Positions 1 to 7,492 of a DNA stretch of 17,608 nucleotides are shown piece after piece; the first letter of the stretch is position 1; the number at the start of each line of letters is the position of its first letter. The stretch is taken from contig QWII01000183.1 in the NCBI GenBank assembly GCA_021405325.1, positions 1 through 17,608 of the forward strand, in the 5' to 3' direction. This DNA comes from Caldilinea sp. CFX5. Its GTDB lineage: Bacteria > Chloroflexota > Anaerolineae > Caldilineales > Caldilineaceae. The position numbers and the translations under genes are program-made. The notes beneath the pieces were generated by a model. The model worked only from the letters and a program-made list of their open reading frames with translations. It had not been told where the DNA came from and searched no databases.

Positions 1-318
1 ATCCTGTTGCCAGAAGTTGACCATGTAGCGCAGGATCTGAAAATCAACCCATTCATCCGGGTAGCTCTTGTGTTCAAAGAGCAGCGCCAGGGTGATGGGT
101 GTTTGCGTAGTCGTCGTGGTGTGATAGATCAGATCGCTAAAGTGGCTGCGCAACTGCTCATCGACAAAGGAGTCTTTCACCAACCGCAATTGGCCGAGAT
201 CGATCAGCCCCACCAGCGGTGCGGGCAACTGATGGCGCAGAAAGTCCGCCGCAACGTGGGCGTGGCTGAGGTATTGCTTGAAAAAGGCGTCATGCGGGTT
301 GATGGGTTCGTTTGCCAT
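1..318 (-). CDS. Rpn-family recombination-promoting nuclease / putative transposase (N-terminal part)
   Basis: The reading frame is open from an ATG at 318 to the left edge, giving 106 residues with no stop, so the gene is cut by the window. The N-terminus (MANEPINPHDAFFKQYLS) is the typical opening of the Rpn/transposase_31 family, which has a PD-(D/E)XK nuclease fold. The likely catalytic residues are Asp62 in 'SDLIYH' and Glu82/Lys84 in 'LLFEHKS', as in the D...ExK motif. Known members such as E. coli RpnA cut DNA and raise RecA-independent recombination, but many genomes carry many copies of unknown role. The gene lies 190 nt downstream of the STAND gene on the same strand. No clear ribosome binding site is seen. 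The family call is firm; activity cannot be judged from a partial gene. Confidence 0.85.
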   Translation of the reverse strand, partial: MANEPINPHDAFFKQYLSHAHVAADFLRHQLPAPLVGLIDLGQLRLVKDSFVDEQLRSHFSDLIYHTTTTTQTPITLALLFEHKSYPDEWVDFQILRYMVNFWQQD

Positions 319-508
319 AGACCGCAGTATACCACAACGGGGTGGTAAACGCTATCGGCAAACGCAGTAGAATGGCCCTGAATCTGCTTCCAGTTTACCG
401 CCCCGGCGTCGCCACCGGTGCGGACGCGACCGGCGTTCCGGTTGCTGGCGGCGTGACCGTTGGCGATGGCAGCGGGGAAGGTGGCTGGCTGCGTAACAGG
501 AATGCCGG
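319..508. other. intergenic; in-frame Pro/Thr-rich tail after the STAND stop
   Basis: No gene starts here. Directly after the TAA of the STAND gene (509-511, minus strand) the same frame stays open for 37 codons, down to a TAA at 395-397. It would encode a Pro/Thr/Ala-rich stretch (for example PSPTVTPPATGTP). This resembles the linkers common in this genome and may be a lost C-terminal tail of the STAND protein. Confidence 0.4.
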
Positions 509-3500
509 TTATCTGGAGGATGGTGCTATGCTTGGTGTTGGGTGCAGCGTGGGCGTAATCATTGCCTCCGCTGTAGCCGTTGCCCACACCCCTTCCACAA
601 AGGCGGCGACATCCTTACCGCTGGCAGTCTCAAATTGTCCATTGATCTGTAGCCAGCCGTTGAGTTGGTCGAGCCGTTGGGTGGCGCTGACAACCTGCCC
701 ACCGTGAATTTGCTGTTCGGCATCTCGTACAATCGCAAACAATACATCGTCAGGAATGGCGACAGCAGGACAGGTTGGGCGATAGGCATCCAGTCCGCCG
801 ACGTAGGTCAGCCATTCGCTCAGGGTGAAGTTACGACCTGCCAATCGGCATGCTTTCTGTGACATGATGTCGGTTGGTATGGGCCATACCCGCACCGTCC
901 CGTCCAGGCTCCCACTCGCCAACCACTTGCCATCGCCACTAAAGGCGACTGACGTAACAGCAGCCTCATGACCACGTAGGACCACTGGCTCGGCTAACCA
1001 CGCACCCACCGACCATACTCGGACCGTCTTGTCAGCGCTCCCGCTTGCCAACCACTTGCCATCGCCACTAAAGGCGACTGACGTAACAGCAGCCTCATGC
1101 CCAAGCAAGAACCCTTGACGGTCCCACCGCGCCCCCGCCGACCATACCTCTATCGTCTTGTCAGCGTTCCCGCTTGCAAACCACTGGCCATCGCTACTGA
1201 AGGCGACTGACGAGATGTCAACCATACGCCCATCTATATGCCCATGCCCACCCGACAACCACGCTGACTCGGTTTCCGACACTTCCACCGACCACGCCTC
1301 TACAATCCCGTTCACGCTCCCGCTCGCCAACCACTTGCCATCACCGCTGAAGGTGACTGACCTGACGGCACCCTCATGCGGAAACAAAGGCAAAACTACT
1401 GGCTCGGCCGCCCCTACTTGCCACACCTGCAGTGTCCTGCCCGCACTGCTCTCCAACCATTTGCTATCGCCACTGAAGGCGACTGACAAGACGATATCCT
1501 CAGGGCCACGCAAGACCCGTGGCTCGTCTGCCCACGCTCCCACCGCCCACACCCGCAGCGTCCCATCCCTACTCCCACTCGCCAACCACTTGCCGTCGCC
1601 ACTGAAGGCGACTGAAGTGACTCTAGCCTCATGCCCGCGCAAGACCACCGGCTCGGTCGCCCGCGCCTCCACCTGCCATACCCGCACCGTCCCGTCCTCA
1701 CTCCCGCTCGCCAACCACTTGCCATCGCTACTGAAGGCGACTGACCTGACGGCACCCTCATTGTCAAACAGTGGAATCCCCCCTGGCTGCCCTTCCAAGC
1801 GGGCATGGAGGGCGCTTTGTACGCCGCCGATAAAGAGTGGGTTGGTGCTACTCCAGGTGTTGGTCAGCGCCTCGGCGGCCAGGAGCAGGCTGAGTGGGTA
1901 ATCGGTTCCGACGGCGGCATCGGACTGTGCTGCCAGTTGGCGGGCGCGGGCGATCCGTGACAAACGTTGTGTTTCAGCAAGGGTGCTTCGCAGTGTGCCG
2001 TTGGTTTTGCTCAGTTCGCCATTTAAGTAATAGGAAACCCCCGCGGCTGCCAACAAAAAGAGCAACGTTGCTACGACCACGGCATTGCGCAATATCCACG
2101 CACGGCGGCTTTGTTCTGCTGCCAGTTGTCGTTGGTTTTCCAACTCACGCTGGCGGGTCACCTCGCGTTCAGCCGCTAAGTCAGCCGTACGTTTTGCCTC
2201 TGCCTCAGCTTCCCTCTGGCTTGCCTGTAAGAACGCCATCTCGATTTGATTAGGTGGGTCAATTGTACTTTGCAACCACCCCTGCGCCTGTTGTAACAAC
2301 ACACTGCGGTAAAGCAAAGTCGGCTCTTTGCCAAATTCAACCCACTGGTTGGCAGCTTCAGTCAGGCGGCGTTGGGTACGGTTGCCTTCGCGGTCATCGT
2401 CCAGCCACTCGCGCAAGGTCTGCCAGTTGCGGATCAACGCTTCGTGCGCCACTTGGATTTCATCGTCGTCGGTTGTCACCAAACGGGCGTCGGCCAGTGT
2501 TTTGAGAACCTGCTGCACTTCGTCAGCACTGGCGTGGGTCAACTTCAGTTCAGCCGGGCGTACGCGACGCCGCGTATCTTGCACCCCTTCCCCCAATTCC
2601 GTCAACCGCAGAAAGATGATGCGGGCAATAGTCTTTTGCTCGTCGGTAAAGCGGTGGAAAACGTCATCAGCCGTCTTGGCAATCGCGCCTTGTACCCCAC
2701 CAGCATTGCGATAACCAGCCAGCGTCAGCGTGCGGCCACGGCGGCGTTGCCACGTTTCGAGCAGGGCATGGGAGAGTAGCGGCAGTGCGCCCGGTTCATG
2801 GCCCACATCTTGCAACAGTTGCTCAACCAACCCCACCTGAAATTCCCACTGGCCCGCTTTGGCCGGTTCTTCGATGGCGCGTCGCAATTCATCACGGGTC
2901 ATCGTGCCGATATATTTTTGTTGGTTCTCCAGGGCAGTGCGCAGGGCCGGGAAGCGGGCGCAGTGGTGATAAAAGTCAGCGCGCAGGGTCAGCACCAGCG
3001 TGACAACACCATCCGGGGTAGCGGCATGAAGCAGGTTGTCGATAAAGGCTCCCTGCTCGCTTTCGTTCTTGCAGAGGGTAAAGAGTTCCTCAAATTGATC
3101 GACCAGCAGCACCAACCGTTGATCGCCACTCACCAACCGGCGGGCGTAGAGATGCAGACTGCGGCCATCCCGGCCCAGGTCGTCGATCAACGTGCTGGTG
3201 GCCGTCACCGATTCGCTGCTGCGGGTCAGGCTGGCAGCCAAACTTTCCAGCGGGCGGGCCGTGGGCGTGATGAGGTGATAGGCCCAGCGCACACTACCTA
3301 TGGGCGGTTGCTTGCCATCGACCAGCGGCGTTTTGCCCTGCAACGCCGGCATCACCCCCGCCCGCACCAGTGACGACTTCCCACTCCCCGACGCGCCGAC
3401 CACCGCCAACAACGGCTGCTGCCGCAGATGGTCAACCAATGCCGCCGTCAACGCTTCGCGCCCAAAGAAGCGGTCGGCGTCGACCACGTCGTAGTAGGCC

Positions 3501-3700
3501 ATGCCCTGGTAGGGTGACTCGCCTGGAGCGGGCGCGACGTCATCATCGGTGGCGGCTGGTAGTGGCGTGGACGGATAGTTGTGGATGTGCATGTCGCGCC
3601 CAACAAAGTGGCCGCCCGTTGTGTTGACGTTGCCCTTGACACTAGCGCCGCCATTAGTATTGGTCTGGTTTGCGTTGGTCACTTCGGAATCGGAGGACAT
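509..3700 (-). CDS. STAND NTPase (nSTAND1 type) with transmembrane segment and WD40 propeller
   Basis: A 1063-residue multidomain protein. Residues 1-45 are Asn/Gly-rich with the motif GGHFVGRDMHIH, a short N-terminal element I recall from other conflict NTPases. 'SPYQGMAYYDVVDADRFFGRE' (62-82) opens the NTPase module. Walker A is GASGSGKSS at 102-110 and Walker B is LVLLVDQFEEL at about 196-206. Charged, coiled-coil-like sequence (490-533) leads into one hydrophobic span at about 536-558. Seven WD40 blades follow (about 645-940), then a Cys-containing tail (ACRLAGRNFTLSEW) common to this architecture. STAND proteins are signal-responsive oligomerising switches, and many are predicted or shown to act in antiphage defence. 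No effector domain is obvious, so the N-terminal segment or a partner may supply it. Basic residues before the span suggest the NTPase is cytoplasmic and the propeller outside. The ATG at 3700 has no good ribosome binding site. Confidence 0.9.
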   Translation of the reverse strand: MSSDSEVTNANQTNTNGGASVKGNVNTTGGHFVGRDMHIHNYPSTPLPAATDDDVAPAPGESPYQGMAYYDVVDADRFFGREALTAALVDHLRQQPLLAVVGASGSGKSSLVRAGVMPALQGKTPLVDGKQPPIGSVRWAYHLITPTARPLESLAASLTRSSESVTATSTLIDDLGRDGRSLHLYARRLVSGDQRLVLLVDQFEELFTLCKNESEQGAFIDNLLHAATPDGVVTLVLTLRADFYHHCARFPALRTALENQQKYIGTMTRDELRRAIEEPAKAGQWEFQVGLVEQLLQDVGHEPGALPLLSHALLETWQRRRGRTLTLAGYRNAGGVQGAIAKTADDVFHRFTDEQKTIARIIFLRLTELGEGVQDTRRRVRPAELKLTHASADEVQQVLKTLADARLVTTDDDEIQVAHEALIRNWQTLREWLDDDREGNRTQRRLTEAANQWVEFGKEPTLLYRSVLLQQAQGWLQSTIDPPNQIEMAFLQASQREAEAEAKRTADLAAEREVTRQRELENQRQLAAEQSRRAWILRNAVVVATLLFLLAAAGVSYYLNGELSKTNGTLRSTLAETQRLSRIARARQLAAQSDAAVGTDYPLSLLLAAEALTNTWSSTNPLFIGGVQSALHARLEGQPGGIPLFDNEGAVRSVAFSSDGKWLASGSEDGTVRVWQVEARATEPVVLRGHEARVTSVAFSGDGKWLASGSRDGTLRVWAVGAWADEPRVLRGPEDIVLSVAFSGDSKWLESSAGRTLQVWQVGAAEPVVLPLFPHEGAVRSVTFSGDGKWLASGSVNGIVEAWSVEVSETESAWLSGGHGHIDGRMVDISSVAFSSDGQWFASGNADKTIEVWSAGARWDRQGFLLGHEAAVTSVAFSGDGKWLASGSADKTVRVWSVGAWLAEPVVLRGHEAAVTSVAFSGDGKWLASGSLDGTVRVWPIPTDIMSQKACRLAGRNFTLSEWLTYVGGLDAYRPTCPAVAIPDDVLFAIVRDAEQQIHGGQVVSATQRLDQLNGWLQINGQFETASGKDVAAFVEGVWATATAEAMITPTLHPTPSIAPSSR
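881..1768 (-). repeat. seven WD40 repeats, near-identical in DNA
   Basis: Seven blades of roughly 43 codons lie within the STAND gene, with the core 'SVAFSGDGKWLASGS..GTVRVW'. Blades 6 and 7 share an exact 53-bp block (918-970 and 1047-1099), a 129-bp period. Blades 1, 2 and 4 are also very close. Blade 3 (weak 'SSAGRTLQVW') and blade 5 have diverged. The pattern points to recent duplication or gene conversion inside the propeller. Confidence 0.9.
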
Positions 3701-3770
3701 GGTTAAAATAAGATCAGTTTGTCAATCCGTTAAAGGCTCAACCAAAACACAGGGTCTCCCCACCCACTCC

Positions 3771-3820
3771 TCCGGGAAGGTCTGCTCCGTCGACCAAACC
3801 GCCACTTTACCCTTCCCGGA
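3771..3820. repeat. inverted repeat upstream of the STAND gene
   Basis: The 10-base arms TCCGGGAAGG (3771-3780) and CCTTCCCGGA (3811-3820) are perfectly complementary around a 30-base loop. The pair lies about 70 nt upstream of the STAND start codon, so it could be a binding site or a 5'-leader hairpin. No T-run follows on either strand. Confidence 0.55.
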
Positions 3821-3970
3821 AGATAGCTTGGGCAACCCTTTGGCTTTCTGCTGAACCTCTTTACATTTTGTTTAAAGCCATTGTAAAGCGAGTTCAAACT
3901 TTTGGCAACCTGCGTCCAGGGGATCCTTCTATACAACTATTCCCTGGCAACAACTGCTCTCACGCAGCTC

Positions 3971-4018
3971 CGCGTGGGAAACGCACCCTTTGCACACTAC
4001 CCAATAGCCGCCAGTGGC
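3971..4018 (+). repeat. 48-bp dispersed repeat, copy A
   Basis: This segment aligns without gaps to 6084-6131 at 39 of 48 positions. The best conserved parts are CGCGTGGGA at the left and ACACTACCCA(A/G)TAGCC toward the right. Both copies have the same orientation and flank the secreted-protein gene. No open frame is shared, so the conservation is not explained by coding. Confidence 0.6.
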
Positions 4019-4432
4019 ATTGATTCTATCATAATCAGTAGACCGCAATACGAGAAGTAGGCACGCCCTGTGCCGGTCCGACTGCTTGCGATCGACTGAC
4101 AATAGAACGTGCCCCCATTGGTATAGAGAAACCAACGGAACTACCCATTCCACTTACCTTATCATAAATCAAATATACAATTAGGTAAGGTTCCTATTCT
4201 ACATCATTTGTCCTTACATAGTGGCAAACTACTTATTGTTACCCACCGCAAATGCCTCTCGTGTACTCCTTCATAAGACGCTGTTTTGACAGGGAGACGA
4301 AAGGAATGAGAAGTACCTAGATAGAGTAAACTTTGCGTCAAAAAACAAAACAGTACGGAAGCAAAACGACGTAAGTTAACAGTAAAGACTTAGTAAAAAG
4401 ACGAGAGCGAGTAAGGCAAATAAATTAGAATC

Positions 4433-4438
4433 GAGGAG
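4433..4438 (+). promoter_or_regulatory. ribosome binding site of the secreted-protein gene
   Basis: GAGGAG lies 5 nt before the ATG at 4444 and fixes this start. That matters because the preceding sequence is gene-poor and AT-rich. Confidence 0.7.
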
Positions 4439-4443
4439 CATAT

Positions 4444-5970
4444 ATGTCACACACCTTATCCCACATTTTTACACGCTTCAACAATTTTCAACTGTGTCAA
4501 CGTGGAATTTTATTATTCCTACTGCTTTATTTGCTTCGTCCTGCCTTATCCACCAGTATTGTTACCAAAACCGTCAAAGGTCAATCTGAGCACGCGGAAT
4601 CACCCATAGACCAACGACAAAATAGCGAATCACATCTTGACACAGGTGGACTGACACTTGTCTATGCTGTCCACTTGCCGGTAATTTTCCGTAATGCCAC
4701 GCTGACCGTGCTGCCGTCAGCCCCGTTATTAACGCCGACCGTCAGCCCATCGCCAACCGGCGCCTTGCCTTCTACCATCTTACCAACTACGTCCATGACA
4801 CTGAGTAACCCGCTGCTTGAAGACACGGAAGCAACCGCTACACCAACGCCGGCGGCTACGGTAACGACGGCCGCCACACCAACGCCAACCGCGACATTTA
4901 GCGGCGATAGTCTCACCCCAACGGCGTCCCCTGCCATGCCATTGCCAACCGCAACGCCGACTGTACCGCCGACCAGCACGCCCGTCCATCCCCTATTGCC
5001 AACCGCAACGCCGACTGTACCGCCGACCAGCACACCCGTCAATCCCCTATTGCCGACCGCAACGCCAACGGTTGCTAATACGCCAGCGCCGGTGGCAACC
5101 GTAGTCACCACGCCAGGCGGCGCCAACGCCACCCTGATCTATACTAGCTCCAACGGCGACGGAACGGTAGGGGGCATTGCCTTCAACGACGAGGATATCT
5201 TGTCCTATAACATGACAACAGGCGTGTGGGCGCTGGTCTTTGACGGCTCGGATGTCGGCATTACGGGCGATGTCGAGGCGCTGCATGTCGAGAGCGACGG
5301 CAGCTTGCTCCTGAGCCTGGAGAACACCGCCAAAATTCCCGGCTTTGGCGCGGTCGAAGATGAGGACATTGTGCGCTTCATCCCCACCAGTTTGGGCGCA
5401 ACCACGGCCGGTAGCTTCGCCTGGTTCTTTGATGGCTCGGATGTGGGGCTGGATAGCGACGAAGAAGATATTGACGCGTTCACCCGCCTCCCCGATGGTC
5501 GCTTGGTCATCAGCAGCAATGGCGCCTTTGATGCCGGCGGCGTCAGTGGTCTCAATCAAGACCTCTTCGTCTTCACGCCCAGCAGCTTGGGTGAAACCAC
5601 GAACGGCGCTTGGGCCATCTACTTCGACGGCTCCGATGTGGACATGACATACGTCAACGAGGATATCTGGGGCGTTGATGTCGCCGCCAACGGCGATATT
5701 TATCTCAGCACCAACTACACCTATGCCGTCCCGGGTCTCAGCGGCGACAGCAATGACATCTTCGTCTGCACCCCCACCAGCCTGGGCGACACCACCAGTT
5801 GCACCTTCAGCCTTTACTGGGACGGCGACAACTACGGCTTCGGCAGCTACTGGCTCGATGTCCTGGCCATCAGTGATGTTACCCTCGTTGGCAGCGCTCC
5901 TGCCAAGCGCACGACAGTGGAGACCACAGTAACCGGTAACCAGCTCTACCTGCCGCTCATCAACCGGTAA
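4444..5970 (+). CDS. secreted repeat protein with Pro/Thr-rich linker and C-terminal YLPL motif
   Basis: A 508-residue protein. Residues 20-35 form a hydrophobic signal segment (GILLFLLLYLLRPALS), so export is likely. Residues 90-225 form a Pro/Thr/Ala linker that includes two exact-length 18-residue repeats. From about 230 to 480 there are four repeats of about 64 residues. Each is marked by FDGSDV or a variant (266, 329, 394, and YWDGDN at 458) and has an acidic E/D-D-I motif ahead of it, which suggests a beta-propeller-like or Ca-binding beta domain. The protein ends in LYLPLINR, and a similar VHLPVIFRN occurs at 76-84. Endings like YLPL-x-x-R recur in secreted Chloroflexota proteins and may be a sorting or anchoring signal (inference). 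I know of no enzymatic function. A strong terminator follows, so the gene is probably transcribed alone. Confidence 0.85.
   Translation: MSHTLSHIFTRFNNFQLCQRGILLFLLLYLLRPALSTSIVTKTVKGQSEHAESPIDQRQNSESHLDTGGLTLVYAVHLPVIFRNATLTVLPSAPLLTPTVSPSPTGALPSTILPTTSMTLSNPLLEDTEATATPTPAATVTTAATPTPTATFSGDSLTPTASPAMPLPTATPTVPPTSTPVHPLLPTATPTVPPTSTPVNPLLPTATPTVANTPAPVATVVTTPGGANATLIYTSSNGDGTVGGIAFNDEDILSYNMTTGVWALVFDGSDVGITGDVEALHVESDGSLLLSLENTAKIPGFGAVEDEDIVRFIPTSLGATTAGSFAWFFDGSDVGLDSDEEDIDAFTRLPDGRLVISSNGAFDAGGVSGLNQDLFVFTPSSLGETTNGAWAIYFDGSDVDMTYVNEDIWGVDVAANGDIYLSTNYTYAVPGLSGDSNDIFVCTPTSLGDTTSCTFSLYWDGDNYGFGSYWLDVLAISDVTLVGSAPAKRTTVETTVTGNQLYLPLINR
4941..5075 (+). repeat. 54-bp tandem repeat encoding the Pro/Thr linker
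   Basis: Two full 54-bp units (4941-4994 and 4995-5048) and half of a third (from 5049) encode LPTATPTVPPTSTPV(H/N)PL. The units differ at very few bases. They form an extended, probably surface-exposed spacer whose length may vary by slippage. Confidence 0.85.
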
Positions 5971-6000
5971 AAGCGCAAGCGAAATCCACAAGCGAAGCCG

Positions 6001-6046
6001 GCGTGGCCCTGAATTCCTCGGCGGAATTCAGGGCCACGTTCTTTTT
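6001..6046 (+). terminator. Rho-independent terminator of the secreted-protein gene
   Basis: A perfect 16-bp stem (6002-6017 with 6023-6038) closes a 5-base loop and is followed by TTCTTTTT. It begins 31 nt after the stop codon at 5970. The stem is unusually long and contains two EcoRI-type GAATTC sites, one in each arm. Confidence 0.9.
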
Positions 6047-6057
6047 CCCGCTAACTT

Positions 6058-6098
6058 GAGACGCGATCCGCCCCTTTTGGAGACGCGTGGGAGACGCG
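6058..6098 (+). repeat. three direct copies of GAGACGCG
   Basis: GAGACGCG occurs at 6058-6065, 6080-6087 and 6091-6098. The cluster leads into copy B of the 48-bp repeat and may be part of the same element. Confidence 0.5.
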
Positions 6099-6131
6099 CC
6101 GTTGCTACACTACCCAGTAGCCACCAATGGC
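6084..6131 (+). repeat. 48-bp dispersed repeat, copy B
   Basis: This is the partner of 3971-4018: 39 of 48 bases match without gaps, in the same orientation, 2.1 kb away. It lies between the terminator of the secreted-protein gene and a possible small membrane ORF. Confidence 0.6.
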
Positions 6132-6175
6132 GTACATCTCACAACCCTTGAAGACGAGGCGAGCGTGTTTGCCGT

Positions 6176-6268
6176 ATGAAGAAGTATCAACGCATTCTGG
6201 TCAAGGTTACTTTGGTTCTGTTCGGTATGTTGCTCTGGCTCGCGTTTCACTTGGTGACGCAAAACTAA
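6176..6268 (+). CDS. possible 30-residue single-span membrane peptide
   Basis: A short frame from ATG 6176 to TAA 6266-6268 encodes 30 residues. They start MKKYQRILVK and continue as a hydrophobic span (VTLVLFGMLLWLAFHLV). A lysine/arginine-rich start followed by one membrane helix is the usual form of small bacterial membrane proteins. GAGG at 6156-6159 is too far upstream to be a normal ribosome binding site, and no relative is recognised. The frame sits in a 446-bp gap between a terminator and the MoxR gene and could be translated from the MoxR transcript. It may also be chance; the support is composition only. Confidence 0.35.
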   Translation: MKKYQRILVKVTLVLFGMLLWLAFHLVTQN

Positions 6269-6399
6269 AACCAATCGGATGATTTCCAGTTTACAAATCC
6301 CCCGCCTTGATGTACACTTTCTACTAGCAGAGGTTCGCCTCTTGGGATTGCGTCCTGTAGAAAAACGAAAGCCTTTCTATAGCCACCGCAAAGGTTAAT

Positions 6400-6405
6400 A
6401 AGGAG
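6400..6405 (+). promoter_or_regulatory. ribosome binding site of the MoxR-type gene
   Basis: AAGGAG lies 11 nt before the ATG at 6417. The spacing is rather long, but no other start codon is better placed. Confidence 0.6.
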
Positions 6406-6416
6406 AAAGTTGCGTA

Positions 6417-7391
6417 ATGAGCAAAACTCAATCGTTTGACTCCCCGGCGACCGTCAAGCAGGCGCTGGGTGCTCAACAATATATTGCCAACGATGAAATT
6501 TCGACCACGGTCTACTTGACCCAGCAGTTGGGCAAGCCGCTCTTGACCGAAGGCCCGGCGGGCGTCGGCAAGACGGAGTTGGCAAAAGCGATTGCCGGCG
6601 CAACGGGCCGGCAGTTGATCCGTCTCCAATGTTATGAAGGGCTGGACGAGACCAAAGCGCTCTACGAGTGGGAATATGCCAAGCAACTGCTCTATACCCA
6701 GTTGCTGCGTGATAAATTACAGGAAACGCTGGCCGGGGCCACCTCTCTGGCCGCTGCCGCCGACCGCCTGGCGACCGAAGAGGATGTCTTCTTTTCCATG
6801 CGCTTCCTGCTGCAACGCCCGTTGCTCAAAGCCATTCTCAGCGATGAGCCGACCGTTTTGCTCATCGACGAAATCGACCGCGCCGACGCCGAGTTTGAAG
6901 CCTTTCTGCTCGAAGTCCTCAGCGATTTCCAGGTCAGCGTGCCGGAACTGGGCACCCTGCGCGCCAAACACCTGCCGATTGTGCTGCTCACCAGCAACAA
7001 CACCCGTGAACTGAGCGAGGCGCTCAAACGGCGCTGTCTCTACCTCTTTGTCGGCTACCCTGATCGCGAACAGGAACTGGCCGTCGTCCGCCTCAAGGTG
7101 CCGGATCTGAGCAGCAAGCTGGCCGGCCAGGCGGTTGATCTAGTGCAAAAGCTGCGCTCCATGGATCTGCGCAAACTGCCCAGCATCAGCGAAACGCTCG
7201 ACTGGGCCAAGGCGCTGGTCAAGCTCAACAGCAAAGCGCTCGACAGCGCCACCCTCGAATCGACCATGGGCGTCCTCCTCAAGCATGAGACCGACCTGCA
7301 AAAGGTCAAACGCCGCATGCAAGTCACCAACAAGGGGGTCGATATGGAGGATGATGATTTGCGGTCGTACCGGAATGTGGGGCGGGGATAG
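6417..7391 (+). CDS. MoxR-family AAA+ ATPase (CoxD-like)
   Basis: A 324-residue ATPase. Walker A is GPAGVGKT (46-53), followed by the MoxR-type 'LQCYEGLDETKALYEWEY' (70-87). Walker B is VLLIDEID (147-154), sensor 1 is LTSNNTRE (191-198), and the probable arginine finger lies in LKRRC (203-207). MoxR proteins act as chaperone-like ATPases that load metals, activate or remodel enzyme complexes together with a VWA-domain partner. The CoxD subgroup works on the Mo/Cu site of CO dehydrogenase. The partner is the next gene, 101 nt downstream. No coxMSL or other client gene is visible here, so the client is unknown and the symbol coxD is not justified. The spacer to the partner holds a palindromic repeat. 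Confidence 0.9.
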   Translation: MSKTQSFDSPATVKQALGAQQYIANDEISTTVYLTQQLGKPLLTEGPAGVGKTELAKAIAGATGRQLIRLQCYEGLDETKALYEWEYAKQLLYTQLLRDKLQETLAGATSLAAAADRLATEEDVFFSMRFLLQRPLLKAILSDEPTVLLIDEIDRADAEFEAFLLEVLSDFQVSVPELGTLRAKHLPIVLLTSNNTRELSEALKRRCLYLFVGYPDREQELAVVRLKVPDLSSKLAGQAVDLVQKLRSMDLRKLPSISETLDWAKALVKLNSKALDSATLESTMGVLLKHETDLQKVKRRMQVTNKGVDMEDDDLRSYRNVGRG

Positions 7392-7400
7392 TGCGTGTTG

Positions 7401-7473
7401 CGTGATTCGTGCTACGTGATTTGTGACAATGGCGCCGCCAGGTAAAATCACGAAGCACGCAGCACGAATCACG
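7401..7473. repeat. imperfect palindromic repeat (CGTGATTCGTGCT type)
   Basis: The arm 7401-7422 (CGTGATTCGTGCT plus ACGTGATTT) pairs with 7445-7473. The second arm carries 7 extra bases (AGCACGC) and one mismatch. The element fills the space between the MoxR and VWA genes. It shares the CGTGCTACGTG core with the palindrome at 10838-10892, so the two look like one family. Confidence 0.75.
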
Positions 7474-7492
7474 TAGTAGACTGGAGACAATC

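Larger units (their letters stand above)
3701..4443. other. 743-bp AT-rich intergenic region between divergent genes
   Basis: No convincing gene is seen. The minus-strand frames at 3730-3936 and 3929-4153 have no family resemblance and no ribosome binding site. The region must hold the promoters of the STAND gene (leftward) and the secreted-protein gene (rightward). It contains a 10-bp hairpin (3771-3820), the inverted pair CTTTACA/TGTAAAG (3859-3865 and 3882-3888), copy A of a 48-bp repeat (3971-4018), and the inverted pair CTTACCT/AGGTAAG (4153-4159 and 4183-4189). A TTGACA at 4286-4291 lacks a good -10 partner. Confidence 0.6.

Noticed and set aside
918..1768. Possible CRISPR array from regular repeats
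   Set aside because: The repeats are coding WD40 blades of 129-bp period without spacer-like unique inserts of constant length.
1158..1901. 247-residue plus-strand open frame
   Set aside because: It is the antisense of the WD40 repeats. Its repeated 'LANHLPSPLKATD' pattern follows the repeat period of the real minus-strand gene.
3929..4153. 74-residue minus-strand frame in the large gap
   Set aside because: It overlaps the 48-bp repeat and has no ribosome binding site or recognisable domain. The repeat partner at 6084-6131 has no matching open frame.
4662..5132. 156-residue Gly/Val-rich minus-strand frame, and the 314-residue frame at 5047-5991
   Set aside because: Both are antisense shadows of the Pro/Thr linker and repeat domain of the secreted protein, with no family resemblance.
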